Positions 50,840-59,696 are shown, counted from the first letter of the stretch. The stretch is DNA of 64,000 nt from CAYOSF01 sp964406605 (GCA_964406605.1 CAYOSF010000012.1:62001-126000); one strand, 5' to 3'. The notes: generated from the sequence alone by a model not told the origin. A program made the numbers and translations.

Positions 50840-52177
50840 CTATTGCGCCGCCGCCCGTACCGGACAGGTCTCCAGTTCCTGCAAGCGACGGAAGCCGGGC
50901 ATCATCACCACGACGGCCACCAACAGGATGACGACCAGCGCGCCCGTTCCCGCCACCATCATCTGCACGCCCGCGATGTCGGCCAGCGCACTCTCCGGCA
51001 CCGTGGCAAACGGCATCACGGACCAACTCAGCATGTACACGCTCATCACGCGGCCGTAGTACTGCTTGTCGGTGTTCCCCAGCACCATCGTGTTGTTGAG
51101 CGCCCAGAATGCGTTCGCGGCGAAGCCCAAGAACAGCAAGACGAACAGCCCAAGCATCAGCTCGGGCGCGGCACCGAACAGGATCAACGTGACTCCGAAG
51201 CCGACGCCGAGCGCGAGTTGGATCAGGGAACGTCTGGACGAATCCGAGAGTGAGGCTATGACAAGCGATCCTGCGAGCGCACCGATGCTCATGGCCACCC
51301 CCATCGCACCCAGCCCAACGGACCCCACCCCGTAGATGTCTTCGGAAAAGACCGGGAAAAAGGTGCGGTACGGCATGCCGATCACGATGGGCAGGAAACC
51401 CATGAGGATAATCGTGGGCAACACGGCATGGCGCCGGACGTAGCGAAGCCCATCCAGGAGGTCCTCAAGTGGAGCCTCGCTCCGGGCCTCGGCCGCCGGC
51501 TCTCCACCAGGAATGCGGGCCACCATGAGCACGACGACGACGAAGCACCCGGCCATGAGATAGTAGACGCCGGTCAGGCCGATGAACGGCACTGCGATCA
51601 GACCACCGGCCAAGCCGGGACCGAGGATGCCGGTGGAGGTGAACGCGGCGCTGTTCAGGGCGATTGCGTTCATCAGCCTCTCCTGGCCCACCAATTCCGG
51701 TATCCAGGCCTGCCTGGCCGGGACGTTGAAGGCGAAGACCGTGCCGCTGATCAGCGCCATTACGAAGATCTGCCAGACGGCGATGACGCCCGTCTGGATC
51801 AAGACCGCCGTAATGAACGACGTCACCGCCATGACCGCCTGGCTTAGGAGTATGAGCCAGCGTTTGTGGAGTCGGTCGGCCGCCACCCCGCCCACGAGCG
51901 AGAACGCGAGCTGCGGAATGCCCCAGCCCAGGCTGATGAATCCCAGGGACGTCGCTGTGCCTGTCAGGTCGTATGTCAGGTAACCCTGGGCAATAAACAT
52001 CATCTGGATCGCCGTGAAGGAGAAGAGCATGCTGCCCCACAGCAGCCGGAACGGGGGGTTCTCCAGAGACGAGAACGTTCGCTGCCACCCCTCGGCGGGC
52101 TCCGTCCCCCCGGCAGGGTGTGACAGGGCAGAAGCGGCCACAGAGGCCGAGGCCGGCGGTCGCGTTGATGAACTCAT
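50840..52177 (-). CDS. MFS exporter (MFS_3-like), second pair, member B
   Basis: 445 residues, 12 predicted helices, close relative of its neighbour: FAFNVPARQAWIPELVGQERLMNAIALNS corresponds to the same helix-5 signature. Loop 2-3 has GVAADRLHKRW. The start at 52177 (MSSSTRPPAS) is chosen because the open frame upstream has random-looking composition; no good ribosome site is visible. Substrate unknown; both pairs in this window belong to the same exporter branch. Confidence 0.83.
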   Translation of the reverse strand: MSSSTRPPASASVAASALSHPAGGTEPAEGWQRTFSSLENPPFRLLWGSMLFSFTAIQMMFIAQGYLTYDLTGTATSLGFISLGWGIPQLAFSLVGGVAADRLHKRWLILLSQAVMAVTSFITAVLIQTGVIAVWQIFVMALISGTVFAFNVPARQAWIPELVGQERLMNAIALNSAAFTSTGILGPGLAGGLIAVPFIGLTGVYYLMAGCFVVVVLMVARIPGGEPAAEARSEAPLEDLLDGLRYVRRHAVLPTIILMGFLPIVIGMPYRTFFPVFSEDIYGVGSVGLGAMGVAMSIGALAGSLVIASLSDSSRRSLIQLALGVGFGVTLILFGAAPELMLGLFVLLFLGFAANAFWALNNTMVLGNTDKQYYGRVMSVYMLSWSVMPFATVPESALADIAGVQMMVAGTGALVVILLVAVVVMMPGFRRLQELETCPVRAAAQ

Positions 52178-52288
52178 CAGGTTCCGGTAACGAGGATAGG
52201 ACCTGTGCCCTCCCACACGGTACACATAACTGCTCGCCAGCGTAAGCCCGGCACCCGCGATCACACCTATTTCCCCGACTCTCAAGCG

Positions 52289-52297
52289 TGATATAAT
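52289..52297 (+). promoter_or_regulatory. Extended -10 promoter of the zinc-ribbon membrane protein gene
   Basis: TGATATAAT: perfect TATAAT (52292-52297) preceded by TGn, in the divergent spacer after the MFS gene. No clear -35. The predicted start near 52304 leaves a leader of about 43 bases to the ATC start proposed for the next gene. Confidence 0.55.
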
Positions 52298-52346
52298 CCC
52301 GCAAAGCGCGAAGCGGCGGGGAGCTTGGAGAGAGGGAGGACAGGAT

Positions 52347-52925
52347 ATCGACGACTGGCAGTCCATTCTCTGGGTTGTTGGGTCCGTTCTGGGCGCGTAC
52401 GGCGTCGTCCTCTGGCTAGGCATGGTCGTCTGGACCTTCCGTGACATGCGCGAACGTACGCATGACGGCTGGTCACAGACGGTAGCCATGCTGCTGGTGG
52501 GATTGTTCAGCATCGCCGGCCTCGTCCTCTACCTGCTGCTCCGGCCCCACGAAACGCTGGCCGAGGCCTACGAACGCCGGCTTGAGGCCGAGATGTTGGT
52601 GCGCGACGCTCCGGAACCTCGACGCGCCTGCCCCCGTTGCAAACGGCCCGCAAACGGTGATTTCTTGTTCTGCCCCTACTGTCGCACCAGCCTCCGGGAG
52701 CCGTGCCCAAGCTGCGAGCGACCCCTTGAGCTGGACTGGGCAGTCTGCCCCTACTGCGGCGCCCAGAGCCCGAGAACAGCGGCGCCAACGCCCGCGCGGG
52801 CTGCCGGCGAGCCGCCGGTACCAACCGAAACCCAGGCGCGGCCTTCGCAGGCGCCCCGCCGGGCAGCGCGGCCGCCCGCAGCGCGATCGCAGCGATCCGG
52901 GACGAGCGGGCGCTCGTCAACGTAG
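52347..52925 (+). CDS. Membrane protein with two zinc ribbons, possible ATC start
   Basis: 192 residues if it starts at ATC 52347. Two membrane helices (SILWVVGSVLGAYGVVLWLGM and VAMLLVGLFSIAGLVLYLLL) are followed by RPHETLAEAYERRLEAE and two zinc ribbons (CPRCKRPANGDFLFCPYC, CPSCERPLELDWAVCPYC), then a Pro/Ala/Arg-rich tail. Related Chloroflexota proteins have both helices. No ATG, GTG or TTG lies in frame upstream of the first helix; the first ATG (52422) would cut it off. GGAGG sits 7 bases before ATC 52347, so an unusual start codon is plausible. Function unknown. Confidence 0.7.
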   Translation: MDDWQSILWVVGSVLGAYGVVLWLGMVVWTFRDMRERTHDGWSQTVAMLLVGLFSIAGLVLYLLLRPHETLAEAYERRLEAEMLVRDAPEPRRACPRCKRPANGDFLFCPYCRTSLREPCPSCERPLELDWAVCPYCGAQSPRTAAPTPARAAGEPPVPTETQARPSQAPRRAARPPAARSQRSGTSGRSST

Positions 52926-52981
52926 CCTTCCAGGCACTGTCAGGGAGTCTGAACTCGTGGAGTGGCGGAACCGACGCGAGG

Positions 52982-53932
52982 CTAGCTGAGTGCCTTCGTG
53001 ATCTGCTCGAGATCCAGATGCTGGCGGAACATCTCGCGGGCACGGGCCAGCTTGCGCCGGCCTGAGAAGCGCGTCCGCCCATAGAGCTCGTCCAGCGCCT
53101 CCAGCGCGCGGACGGTGCCGTCGGACGAGCTCAACACCGTGACCGCGTGATCGCTTCCCCGAACCCTGTCGAGCAGGTAAGGCGTGGGCTGCCCGCCGCC
53201 CGTCAGAATCAGGCAGTCGGGCTCGGTGGCCAGCGCACCCAGGTGCAGGTCCATCCTGTCGAAGCGGTTCAGTACCGCCTTGCTCTCGTGCTGCAAGAAG
53301 TAGGGCTGGCCGGGATCGGCGGACAGGGAACCGACCATGACGAACTCAACGGCCTCGTCCTCGTTCCCGCTCTCGACCAGCGGGGAGGCGTTGAGCGCCT
53401 CCGCCATCTCGTTGATCGTGGGCCCGGCCAGAAGCCGGTCCTCGGGCAAGGCTGCCAGGCAAGTCAGACCGCGTTCGGCGAGAACGGCCTGAACCGACGC
53501 CAGCGAGCGCTCCGGCTGGCGAGTCACGACGACTCCGATCAGCGCGTCACCGAGCGCCTCGGCCGTCGCAGCCAGATCGTCTACGTTGCGCTCCTCTACG
53601 CGCCCCGTCACCAAGATAACGCGCGCCGAAAGCCGCCCGGCCACTTGGTCAGGGACCCCCGGCGGCGCCTCTATGAGGCAGGTCAGGGCCGCGTCGTCCG
53701 CGGCTTGAGCCTGCACCTCCGCCTCATTGACGGATGACCCAGGGGAGGCACAGCCCGGCACGGCCGCCAGGATCCGAGCGTCCTCCTCAGCAGCGGGATC
53801 GGCCGCGTCCCCGGTTCGAAGGCGCAACAGGTGGACAGCGCGGCCATCTTCCGCCAGGCACGCGCCCATACCTGCGGTCGTGACGGTGCGTCCCTCTCGC
53901 GGCTGGAGCGAAGCGACTATGATCGTCGGCAT
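52982..53932 (-). CDS. DRTGG-domain protein with a degenerate P-loop N-terminus
   Basis: 316 residues. The first 190 look like a BioD/PtaN-type P-loop fold (PTIIVASLQPREGRTVTTAGM), but the loop lacks the consensus Gly-Lys-Thr (it reads GRT), so ATP binding is doubtful. The second part (about 195-300) has the DRTGG-type core: EFVMVGSLSADPGQPYF, then DLHLGALATEPDCLILTGGGQP. Such proteins are linked to phosphotransacetylase regulation and cystathionine-type sensing elsewhere; the function here is unknown. TATACT ends 7 bp before ATG, suggesting a leaderless mRNA. Confidence 0.75.
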   Translation of the reverse strand: MPTIIVASLQPREGRTVTTAGMGACLAEDGRAVHLLRLRTGDAADPAAEEDARILAAVPGCASPGSSVNEAEVQAQAADDAALTCLIEAPPGVPDQVAGRLSARVILVTGRVEERNVDDLAATAEALGDALIGVVVTRQPERSLASVQAVLAERGLTCLAALPEDRLLAGPTINEMAEALNASPLVESGNEDEAVEFVMVGSLSADPGQPYFLQHESKAVLNRFDRMDLHLGALATEPDCLILTGGGQPTPYLLDRVRGSDHAVTVLSSSDGTVRALEALDELYGRTRFSGRRKLARAREMFRQHLDLEQITKALS

Positions 53933-54160
53933 CGGCGCCAGTATAGCGGCGCGGGTCGCTACGGGCTACCGGGTGCATGCGTCCCACACGGCAGACACCG
54001 CCCATCGCCTTCCTAGCACAGGCGATGGCGGCAACGGACCCTCGTTGAGGATCTCTGCTAGGTCAATCTCCACACCTACATGCTCGCACCGAGTACATAT
54101 CTCGGCTCGTGAGGAGTCGCGGGGACACAAGCTGGTATGCTAGACGGCAGGATCAACAGC
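53933..54160. other. Divergent spacer before the DUF35 gene
   Basis: 228 bp holding the TATACT of the DRTGG gene on the minus strand and a TATGCT (54136-54141) on the plus strand that fits the -10 of the DUF35 gene. No other feature seen. Confidence 0.35.
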
Positions 54161-54592
54161 GTGAGCGATAGCGAGCACCCCGTTCTGCCACTGGTCGAGG
54201 GCGTATTCGTCGTCGCCGCGGCGGATGGACGCCCTCGTTTGCTCACGTCTATCTGTCAGGCCTGCGGCGCGCGCTTCTTCCCCCCTCGAGAGCGCTGCAA
54301 TGCCTGCCCCGAAGCGAATATGACGACCGCGGAGGCCCAACCACAGGGAGAGCTGTACACTTGGACGGTTATCCGCGAGCTCGGCGGCTTCCGGGAGGGC
54401 TTCGAGCCGTACGTCGTCGGCCAAGTAGACCTTGACGAGGGCCCGCGCGTCACGGGAATGGTGTCCTGCGACCCGGCCGAGCTGAGGATTGGCATGAGGC
54501 TGCGCGTCTGCGTGGTCTCCCAAGACTGGGACCTGGAAGGACGTGAGCTCGTTGGCTACGGGTTCGAGCCGGTGCGCGAGGACGGCGCGTGA
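54161..54592 (+). CDS. DUF35 OB-fold protein (acyl-CoA/thiolase partner)
   Basis: 143 residues: a zinc ribbon (CQACGARFFPPRERCNAC) then an OB fold (GELYTWTVIRELGGFREGFEPYVVGQVDLDEG...VTGMV). Proteins of this type pair with thiolase-like enzymes, bringing acyl-CoA substrate to them, as in steroid side-chain aldolase complexes and archaeal HMG-CoA synthesis. The GTG start is chosen because a -10-like TATGCT covers the earlier in-frame ATG (54137) and CAGGATC precedes it. The stop overlaps the thiolase-like start (TGATG). Confidence 0.85.
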   Translation: MSDSEHPVLPLVEGVFVVAAADGRPRLLTSICQACGARFFPPRERCNACPEANMTTAEAQPQGELYTWTVIRELGGFREGFEPYVVGQVDLDEGPRVTGMVSCDPAELRIGMRLRVCVVSQDWDLEGRELVGYGFEPVREDGA

Positions 54593-55734
54593 TGAAAGGA
54601 GCAGTCGCCGGCGTTGGCATGGTGCGTTTTGGGCGCCATCCGGACCGCTCGCTCAGCGACCTCGGTACCGAAGCGATACTCACGGCTTTGGAGGACGCCG
54701 GACTGGCCTGGCGAGACGTCGGGATCATGTACTGCGGCGTGGCGAACGGCGGCATGACACCCGGCACCAGAATCGGCAACGAGATCGGCCTGACGGGCAT
54801 TCCCATCATCAACATTGACAATGCTTCTGCCAGCGGCTCCAGTGCGTTCCGCGAGGCGTGGCTGGCGGTCTCACAGGCCCGGACCGATGTTGCGGTCGCG
54901 GTCGGCGTCGGCAAGTCCGGCCGGACGTTCGCCGGCTTCCAGGCCGCGCCCGCCCCGGGGACGGCCGAAGATCGCGAGGTGAAGATCGCCCGGATGCAGG
55001 GAGTCATGCCCCCGGCCGGCTTCTTTGCGATGCGGGCCCGCCGACGCATGCATGACTTCGGGTCCACCATCGACCAGTTGGCCCTGGTGACCGTGAAGAA
55101 CCACCGGCACGGCGCCGTCAATCCCTACGCGCAACTACGGAACGAGCTGACAGTGCAGGAGGTGGCACAGGCCAGAATGGTGGCCGATCCTCTCACCGTG
55201 CCGCACTGCTGTCCGGTGGGAGACGGCGCGGCGGCTGCCGTGCTGGTGAGCGAAGCGAAGTCCCGCAGCCTCGGCCCGCGGCCCCTCATCACAATCGAGG
55301 CATCCGCGTTCCGTTCGGCCTCTTCCGCCGGCGATCCTCAACCGGACGCGGAGACGACGCGCCTCACCGCCCGGGAGGCCTACGAGCAGGCCGGCCTCGG
55401 ACCGGAGGACATCGACCTCGTGCAGGTGCACGACGCGTTCACCGTTGAGGAGGTCGAGTACTGCGAGAGTCTGGGCTTCTGCGAGGTGGGCCAGGGCGAG
55501 CGGATGGTGGAGCAAGGTGAGACAGCCATTGGTGGCCGCATCCCGTTCAGCACTGACGGTGGCCTCCTGGCGCGCGGCCACCCCGTCGGTCCGACCGGTC
55601 TCGCCCAGATATGGGAAACGGTGCAGCAGCTCCGCGCGCAGTCCGGTCAGCGCCAGGTCGACGGTGCCAGAGTCGGCCTCGCACACATGGTCGGTGCAGG
55701 CGGCGTCTGCCTGATCCACATCCTCAAACGCTGA
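54592..55734 (+). CDS. SCP2-type thiolase-like enzyme with Ser in place of the nucleophilic Cys
   Basis: 380 residues. Fold and motifs match the thiolase/SCP-x branch: HDAFTVEEVEY, GFCEVGQGERMVEQGE, and GLLARGHPVGPTGLAQIWE with its His. The usual N-x-x-C-A-S-G nucleophile loop reads DNASASGS, with Ser79 where the Cys should be (TCT in the DNA), and the C-terminal part ends AHMVGAGGVCLIHIL with no CxG motif. Thiolytic chemistry is therefore unlikely. Retro-aldol C-C cleavage, as by Ltp2-type enzymes with DUF35 partners, is the best guess. It overlaps the DUF35 gene by one base. Confidence 0.88.
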   Translation: MKGAVAGVGMVRFGRHPDRSLSDLGTEAILTALEDAGLAWRDVGIMYCGVANGGMTPGTRIGNEIGLTGIPIINIDNASASGSSAFREAWLAVSQARTDVAVAVGVGKSGRTFAGFQAAPAPGTAEDREVKIARMQGVMPPAGFFAMRARRRMHDFGSTIDQLALVTVKNHRHGAVNPYAQLRNELTVQEVAQARMVADPLTVPHCCPVGDGAAAAVLVSEAKSRSLGPRPLITIEASAFRSASSAGDPQPDAETTRLTAREAYEQAGLGPEDIDLVQVHDAFTVEEVEYCESLGFCEVGQGERMVEQGETAIGGRIPFSTDGGLLARGHPVGPTGLAQIWETVQQLRAQSGQRQVDGARVGLAHMVGAGGVCLIHILKR

Positions 55735-55799
55735 AATGCCTGCTAGCGGCATCAGTCCCGGTGGATCGGTCGCACACGGCATTGGAGGGAGGATAGCCC

Positions 55800-57224
55800 A
55801 TGGCGTCTCGCACGACTGACAAGAAGGAACGGCCACGGGACGAGAAGCCCGCGCGTCGCTCCTGGGCGGAGCCGTTCAAGATCAAGGTAGTCGAGCCCGT
55901 GAAGATGAGCAGCCGTCGCCAGCGCGAGGGCTTCATCCGCGAGGCCGGATACAACACCTTCCTTCTTCGCAGCGAGGATGTGTACATCGACCTGCTCACC
56001 GACAGCGGAACGTCGGCCATGAGCGACTACCAGTGGGCCGGGCTCATGCTGGGGGACGAAGCCTACGCGGGCAGCAGGAACTTCTACCATCTGGAATCCG
56101 CCATCAGGGAGTTCTACGGATACCGACACGTGATCCCGACGCACCAGGGGCGCGGCGCCGAACACCTGATCTCGACCGTGCTCATCAAGACGGGGGACTC
56201 CGTCCCGGGGAACATGTACTTCACCACCACACGTCTTCATCAGGAGCTGGCGGGCGCGACCTTCGTCGATGTGATCATCGATGAAGCGCATGATCCCGCG
56301 AGCATGCATCCCTTCAAGGGGAACGTCGACCTGGACAAGTTGGAGGCGCTGGTACGGAAGGTCGGCCCAAAGCGCATCCCGTACGTTTCACTGGCGGCGA
56401 CGGTCAACATGGCGGGCGGGCAGCCCATTTCACTAGCGAACCTTCGAGATGTCCGCGCCCTCTGCGATCGTCACGGCCTGCGCATCATCCTGGATGCCAC
56501 CCGCGCGGTGGAGAACGCCTATTTCATCAAGCAGCGCGAGCCCGGGCAGAGACGAAGGTCAGTCAGGGCGATCCTGAAGGAGATGTGCTCGTACACCGAC
56601 GGCTGCACGATGTCCGGAAAGAAGGACGCCCTGGTGAACATCGGCGGCTGGCTGGCCGTGAACGAGGACGACGTGGCCGAGGAAGCCCGAAACCTCGTCG
56701 TTGTATACGAGGGACTGCACACATATGGCGGTATGTCCGGCCGGGACATGGAGGCGATGGCCCGTGGCATCGTCGAATCCGTTCAGGATGACCACATCCG
56801 CGCCCGTGTCGGGCAGGTGGAGTATCTCGGAAGAAAGATCGAGGAGGGCGGCGTGGCCATCGTGAAGCCGGTGGGCGGCCACGGGGTCTTCCTGGACGCG
56901 AAGGCGTTCCTACCGCACGTTCCCCAGGACGAATTCCCGGCCCAGCGTCTGGCTGCAGAGCTCTATCTGGAGGCCGGCGTTCGCTCGATGGAGCGAGGGA
57001 TCGCCTCCGCCGGGCGCGACCCGGAAACGGGAGACCATCGACGACCGAAGCTCGAGCTCGTTCGCCTGGCCCTGCCGCGGCGGGTCTACACCCAGGCACA
57101 TATGGACGTCGTTGCCGAGACGGTATGGGCCGTGCACGCTGCCGCCGCCTCCATCGGCGGGCTGCGCATGGTCTACGAGCCCAAGTACCTGCGTTTCTTC
57201 CAGGCCCGCTTCGAACCTCTCTGA
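55800..57224 (+). CDS. tpl: Tyrosine phenol-lyase
   Basis: 474 residues, PLP enzyme splitting tyrosine to phenol, pyruvate and ammonia. PLP Lys275 in TMSGKKDALVNIGG, with the NMYFTTTR segment (F141, T142), the TYGGMSGRDMEAMARG segment, PVGGHGVFLDAK and VRSMERGIASAGRDP. The latter carries the Met and Arg that contact the tyrosine ring (Met379/Arg381 of Citrobacter freundii). Tryptophanases have different residues there, so this is TPL rather than TnaA. About 20 charged N-terminal residues are extra. GGAGGGAGG precedes ATG. No dedicated tyrosine permease is adjacent. Confidence 0.93.
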   Translation: MASRTTDKKERPRDEKPARRSWAEPFKIKVVEPVKMSSRRQREGFIREAGYNTFLLRSEDVYIDLLTDSGTSAMSDYQWAGLMLGDEAYAGSRNFYHLESAIREFYGYRHVIPTHQGRGAEHLISTVLIKTGDSVPGNMYFTTTRLHQELAGATFVDVIIDEAHDPASMHPFKGNVDLDKLEALVRKVGPKRIPYVSLAATVNMAGGQPISLANLRDVRALCDRHGLRIILDATRAVENAYFIKQREPGQRRRSVRAILKEMCSYTDGCTMSGKKDALVNIGGWLAVNEDDVAEEARNLVVVYEGLHTYGGMSGRDMEAMARGIVESVQDDHIRARVGQVEYLGRKIEEGGVAIVKPVGGHGVFLDAKAFLPHVPQDEFPAQRLAAELYLEAGVRSMERGIASAGRDPETGDHRRPKLELVRLALPRRVYTQAHMDVVAETVWAVHAAAASIGGLRMVYEPKYLRFFQARFEPL

Positions 57225-57275
57225 CGGCCAACCGGGCCAACTGGGGAGCACCAGTTCCAGGTAGGCGGGCGGGCT

Positions 57276-59537
57276 CTACTCAATTCGCTCCAGCCGCACG
57301 GGGACGTACTTGTGGTACGGGATGCCCGTGAAGGGATCGCACCAACCCGCCGATGTCAGCTCATTCACGCGCGGCCCTACCCGCTGCAGGTTTCCCTGAG
57401 CGTCCGGATAGTCCAGACCGAAGCCGTGCGGCAGCGTCACCACACCCGGCAGCAACGTGTCAGTCAGAGTCGCCACCACTTCGAGCGCAGACCTTCGGGA
57501 CACGCAGCGGACGCGGTCTCCCTCGCCGACGCCTATTCGGCCGGCGTCATCGGGATGGATCCGCATGGCGCCGTCGGGGTCCTTCGCCCGGAAGGCGGTG
57601 TCCCGCGCCACGTGGTTGGCATTGGATGTCCGGCGCTCGCCGGCGGCGAGGATAAGCGGATACTCATCGTCGACGAACTCGGGCCGGGAGCGCAGCTCCC
57701 GCAGCTCCCAGAGCAGCTCGGGGATCGACAGGTGCACCTTGCCATCCTCATGTCCGATCAAGCCCCACGCGTCCTCATAGGTGTGCCGAGCGATGATGAC
57801 ACCGGAAGGATTCGCCAGGATCGTGTTGAAGAGGCCGTCCCCGAGGTTGCCGTCGTCAGGTACCGTGATGCCAGCCCGCTGGACCGCCTCGGCCTGCTGA
57901 ACGGCGTACTGCTGGCAGGCGAGCCAGAGGATCGACGGCCCAGGGCCCGTCGGCAGCGTGCGCCCCAACGTCTTGTAGAGGGCGAGTGGAGCGTAGAGGG
58001 CGAGATCTGGATGCTCCCCCAGGAAGCGGAAGGCCGCCTCGCGGAAGGCGTTCCAGCCTTCTCGTGCGGCCTGCTCAAGCTCCGGGTACTCGGAGGGAGC
58101 GACGCCCAAGGCGTCAATGAGGCGGACGTGGATCTCAGGCTCCGGTAGCGTGCCCGGTCGCGGTTCCACTACAGGATGTCGGAGCTGGATGTTCTTGTCC
58201 GGGAACTCGGACCTGAAGGCTGAGAACTCGTACTTCTCGAACTGCGACGACGCGGGCAGGACGTAGTGGGCAAGCCGGGCCGTTTCGCTCATCGCGACGT
58301 CGATCACGACCAGCAAGTCCAGGCTCGAGAACGCCTCGATGTACGCCAGGGTGTCCGCCGCGCTCATGACCGGGTTGTGGCTGTCCACGACGACGCCCCG
58401 GGTGCGGTGCGGATGATCCGTCAGTATCTCCACCGGCAGGCGGTTGGGCGGAAGGAGCCCACCGATGAACTGCTGGCCGGTCACCGGAGAGCGGACGGGG
58501 CCCGCCGTTCCCGGTCCTCTGCCGCCGCCCCCAAGGAGCGAGCTGTTCAGGTTGGCGCCGCCCTGCTTGCCGAAGTTGCCGGTCAGGAGGAACAGCGACT
58601 TCTCCAGGTAGGCGTTCAGGCTGGGATTCAGCGTGTGCTGAGTCCCCAGGTCTACGTGTGTCGTCGCACGCTCGGCTTCCCCGAATGCGTGCGCGGCCTT
58701 CTCAACCAGCGCCAGGTCCAGACCGCAGCGCTCCACGAATTCCTCGATGGGCACCTCCCTGAGCGCGGCGAGGAACTCAGTGGCACCGACGGTCCGCTCC
58801 TCGAGGAACGCGTGGTCGACCAGTTCGTCGCGGACAAAGATCGCACCCATGGCGGCCAGGAGGCAGGCGTCCGTCCCCGGGCGGAGCTGGAGGTGGATGT
58901 CCGCCATCTCGGCGGTCTCTGTGCGGCGCGGGTCCGCCACGATCATGCAGCGCTTCGGGTCTTTCTGGATCGCCCTGAGCACGACACGGGCGCTCGGAAT
59001 GCCGCCCGAATGCCACGGGTTCACACCGACGAAGAAGACAGTGTCGGCGTGCTCGACGTCCATGCTCGGGCCCGCGCCGAATAGCTGCTGGTTCACCCAT
59101 TGGTCCCCCGTCTTCTCCTGGGCGACCGAGTTGTAGTAGTTGCGCGAGCCCAGTGCGTTACGCAGCATCATGAAGTAGGCGCCGCCGAGGTGGTTCGTCT
59201 GGCCGCCGCCACCGTAGAAGGCCAGGCTCTGCGGGCCGTAGCTGTCGCGCAGCTCCAGGAGCCTGGCCGCGACCTCGCGCACCGCCGTGTCCCAATCGAT
59301 CTTCTCAAAGGATCCGTCCGGGCGGCGCCGCAGCGGCGTGTCGATCCTGTCCGCCTCGTTCTGATAGCAGTCGAGCAGCCTGGCCTTCTCGCAGGTGTAT
59401 CCGAACGAATGGGGGTTGGCCTTGTCTCCTCTCGTCTGCTTGAAGCGGCCGTCCTCCACCAGGATCTCCACGCCGCAGTTCAGCACGCAGAGCGTGCAAG
59501 CCGATGGGCACCACGTGCCCTCTTCAGTCCTAGACAT
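57276..59537 (-). CDS. Cytoplasmic molybdopterin oxidoreductase
   Basis: 753 residues of the DMSO reductase superfamily. The N-terminal [4Fe-4S] site has C14-x2-C17-x3-C21-x27-C49 (canonical spacing). Mo-bis-MGD binding regions follow (GGGGQTNHLGG, DTVFFVGVNPWHSGG, IVADPRRTETAEMADIHLQLRPGTDA), then C-terminal dinucleotide segments (NPVMSAADTLAYIEAFSSLDLLVVIDVAMSETARLAHYVLPASSQFEKYEF; AGERRTSNANHVARD; VTLPHGFG). No Tat signal, so it is cytoplasmic. The substrate is unknown, and no FeS or membrane partner lies next to it. ATG chosen for AGGAGG 7 bases upstream. It is divergent from an HxlR regulator. Confidence 0.9.
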   Translation of the reverse strand: MSRTEEGTWCPSACTLCVLNCGVEILVEDGRFKQTRGDKANPHSFGYTCEKARLLDCYQNEADRIDTPLRRRPDGSFEKIDWDTAVREVAARLLELRDSYGPQSLAFYGGGGQTNHLGGAYFMMLRNALGSRNYYNSVAQEKTGDQWVNQQLFGAGPSMDVEHADTVFFVGVNPWHSGGIPSARVVLRAIQKDPKRCMIVADPRRTETAEMADIHLQLRPGTDACLLAAMGAIFVRDELVDHAFLEERTVGATEFLAALREVPIEEFVERCGLDLALVEKAAHAFGEAERATTHVDLGTQHTLNPSLNAYLEKSLFLLTGNFGKQGGANLNSSLLGGGGRGPGTAGPVRSPVTGQQFIGGLLPPNRLPVEILTDHPHRTRGVVVDSHNPVMSAADTLAYIEAFSSLDLLVVIDVAMSETARLAHYVLPASSQFEKYEFSAFRSEFPDKNIQLRHPVVEPRPGTLPEPEIHVRLIDALGVAPSEYPELEQAAREGWNAFREAAFRFLGEHPDLALYAPLALYKTLGRTLPTGPGPSILWLACQQYAVQQAEAVQRAGITVPDDGNLGDGLFNTILANPSGVIIARHTYEDAWGLIGHEDGKVHLSIPELLWELRELRSRPEFVDDEYPLILAAGERRTSNANHVARDTAFRAKDPDGAMRIHPDDAGRIGVGEGDRVRCVSRRSALEVVATLTDTLLPGVVTLPHGFGLDYPDAQGNLQRVGPRVNELTSAGWCDPFTGIPYHKYVPVRLERIE

Positions 59538-59631
59538 GGCTGTCCTCCTGTGGTTCTGTCCTCTTATTGACTTGGATTCACCAACACTCGACGCGTTTTC
59601 GGCGGCTAGCGCCCGACGCGTGTGGGAATGC

Positions 59632-59674
59632 GTTGCAATTTGCAACTATACGCGATAGGGTTTCAAAGTGCAAC
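59632..59674. promoter_or_regulatory. Two HxlR-type operator palindromes in the divergent spacer
   Basis: Site 1: GTTGCA, ATT, TGCAAC (59632-59646), perfect. Site 2: GTTTCA, AAG, TGCAAC (59660-59674), one mismatch. Both have a 3-bp spacer and their centres are 28 bp apart. Site 2 covers a TTCAAA/TACATT promoter-like pair of the regulator. They are probably bound by the HxlR protein encoded next door and control both divergent genes. Confidence 0.6.
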
Positions 59675-59696
59675 CCTTTTCTGGTACATTCTTGCC

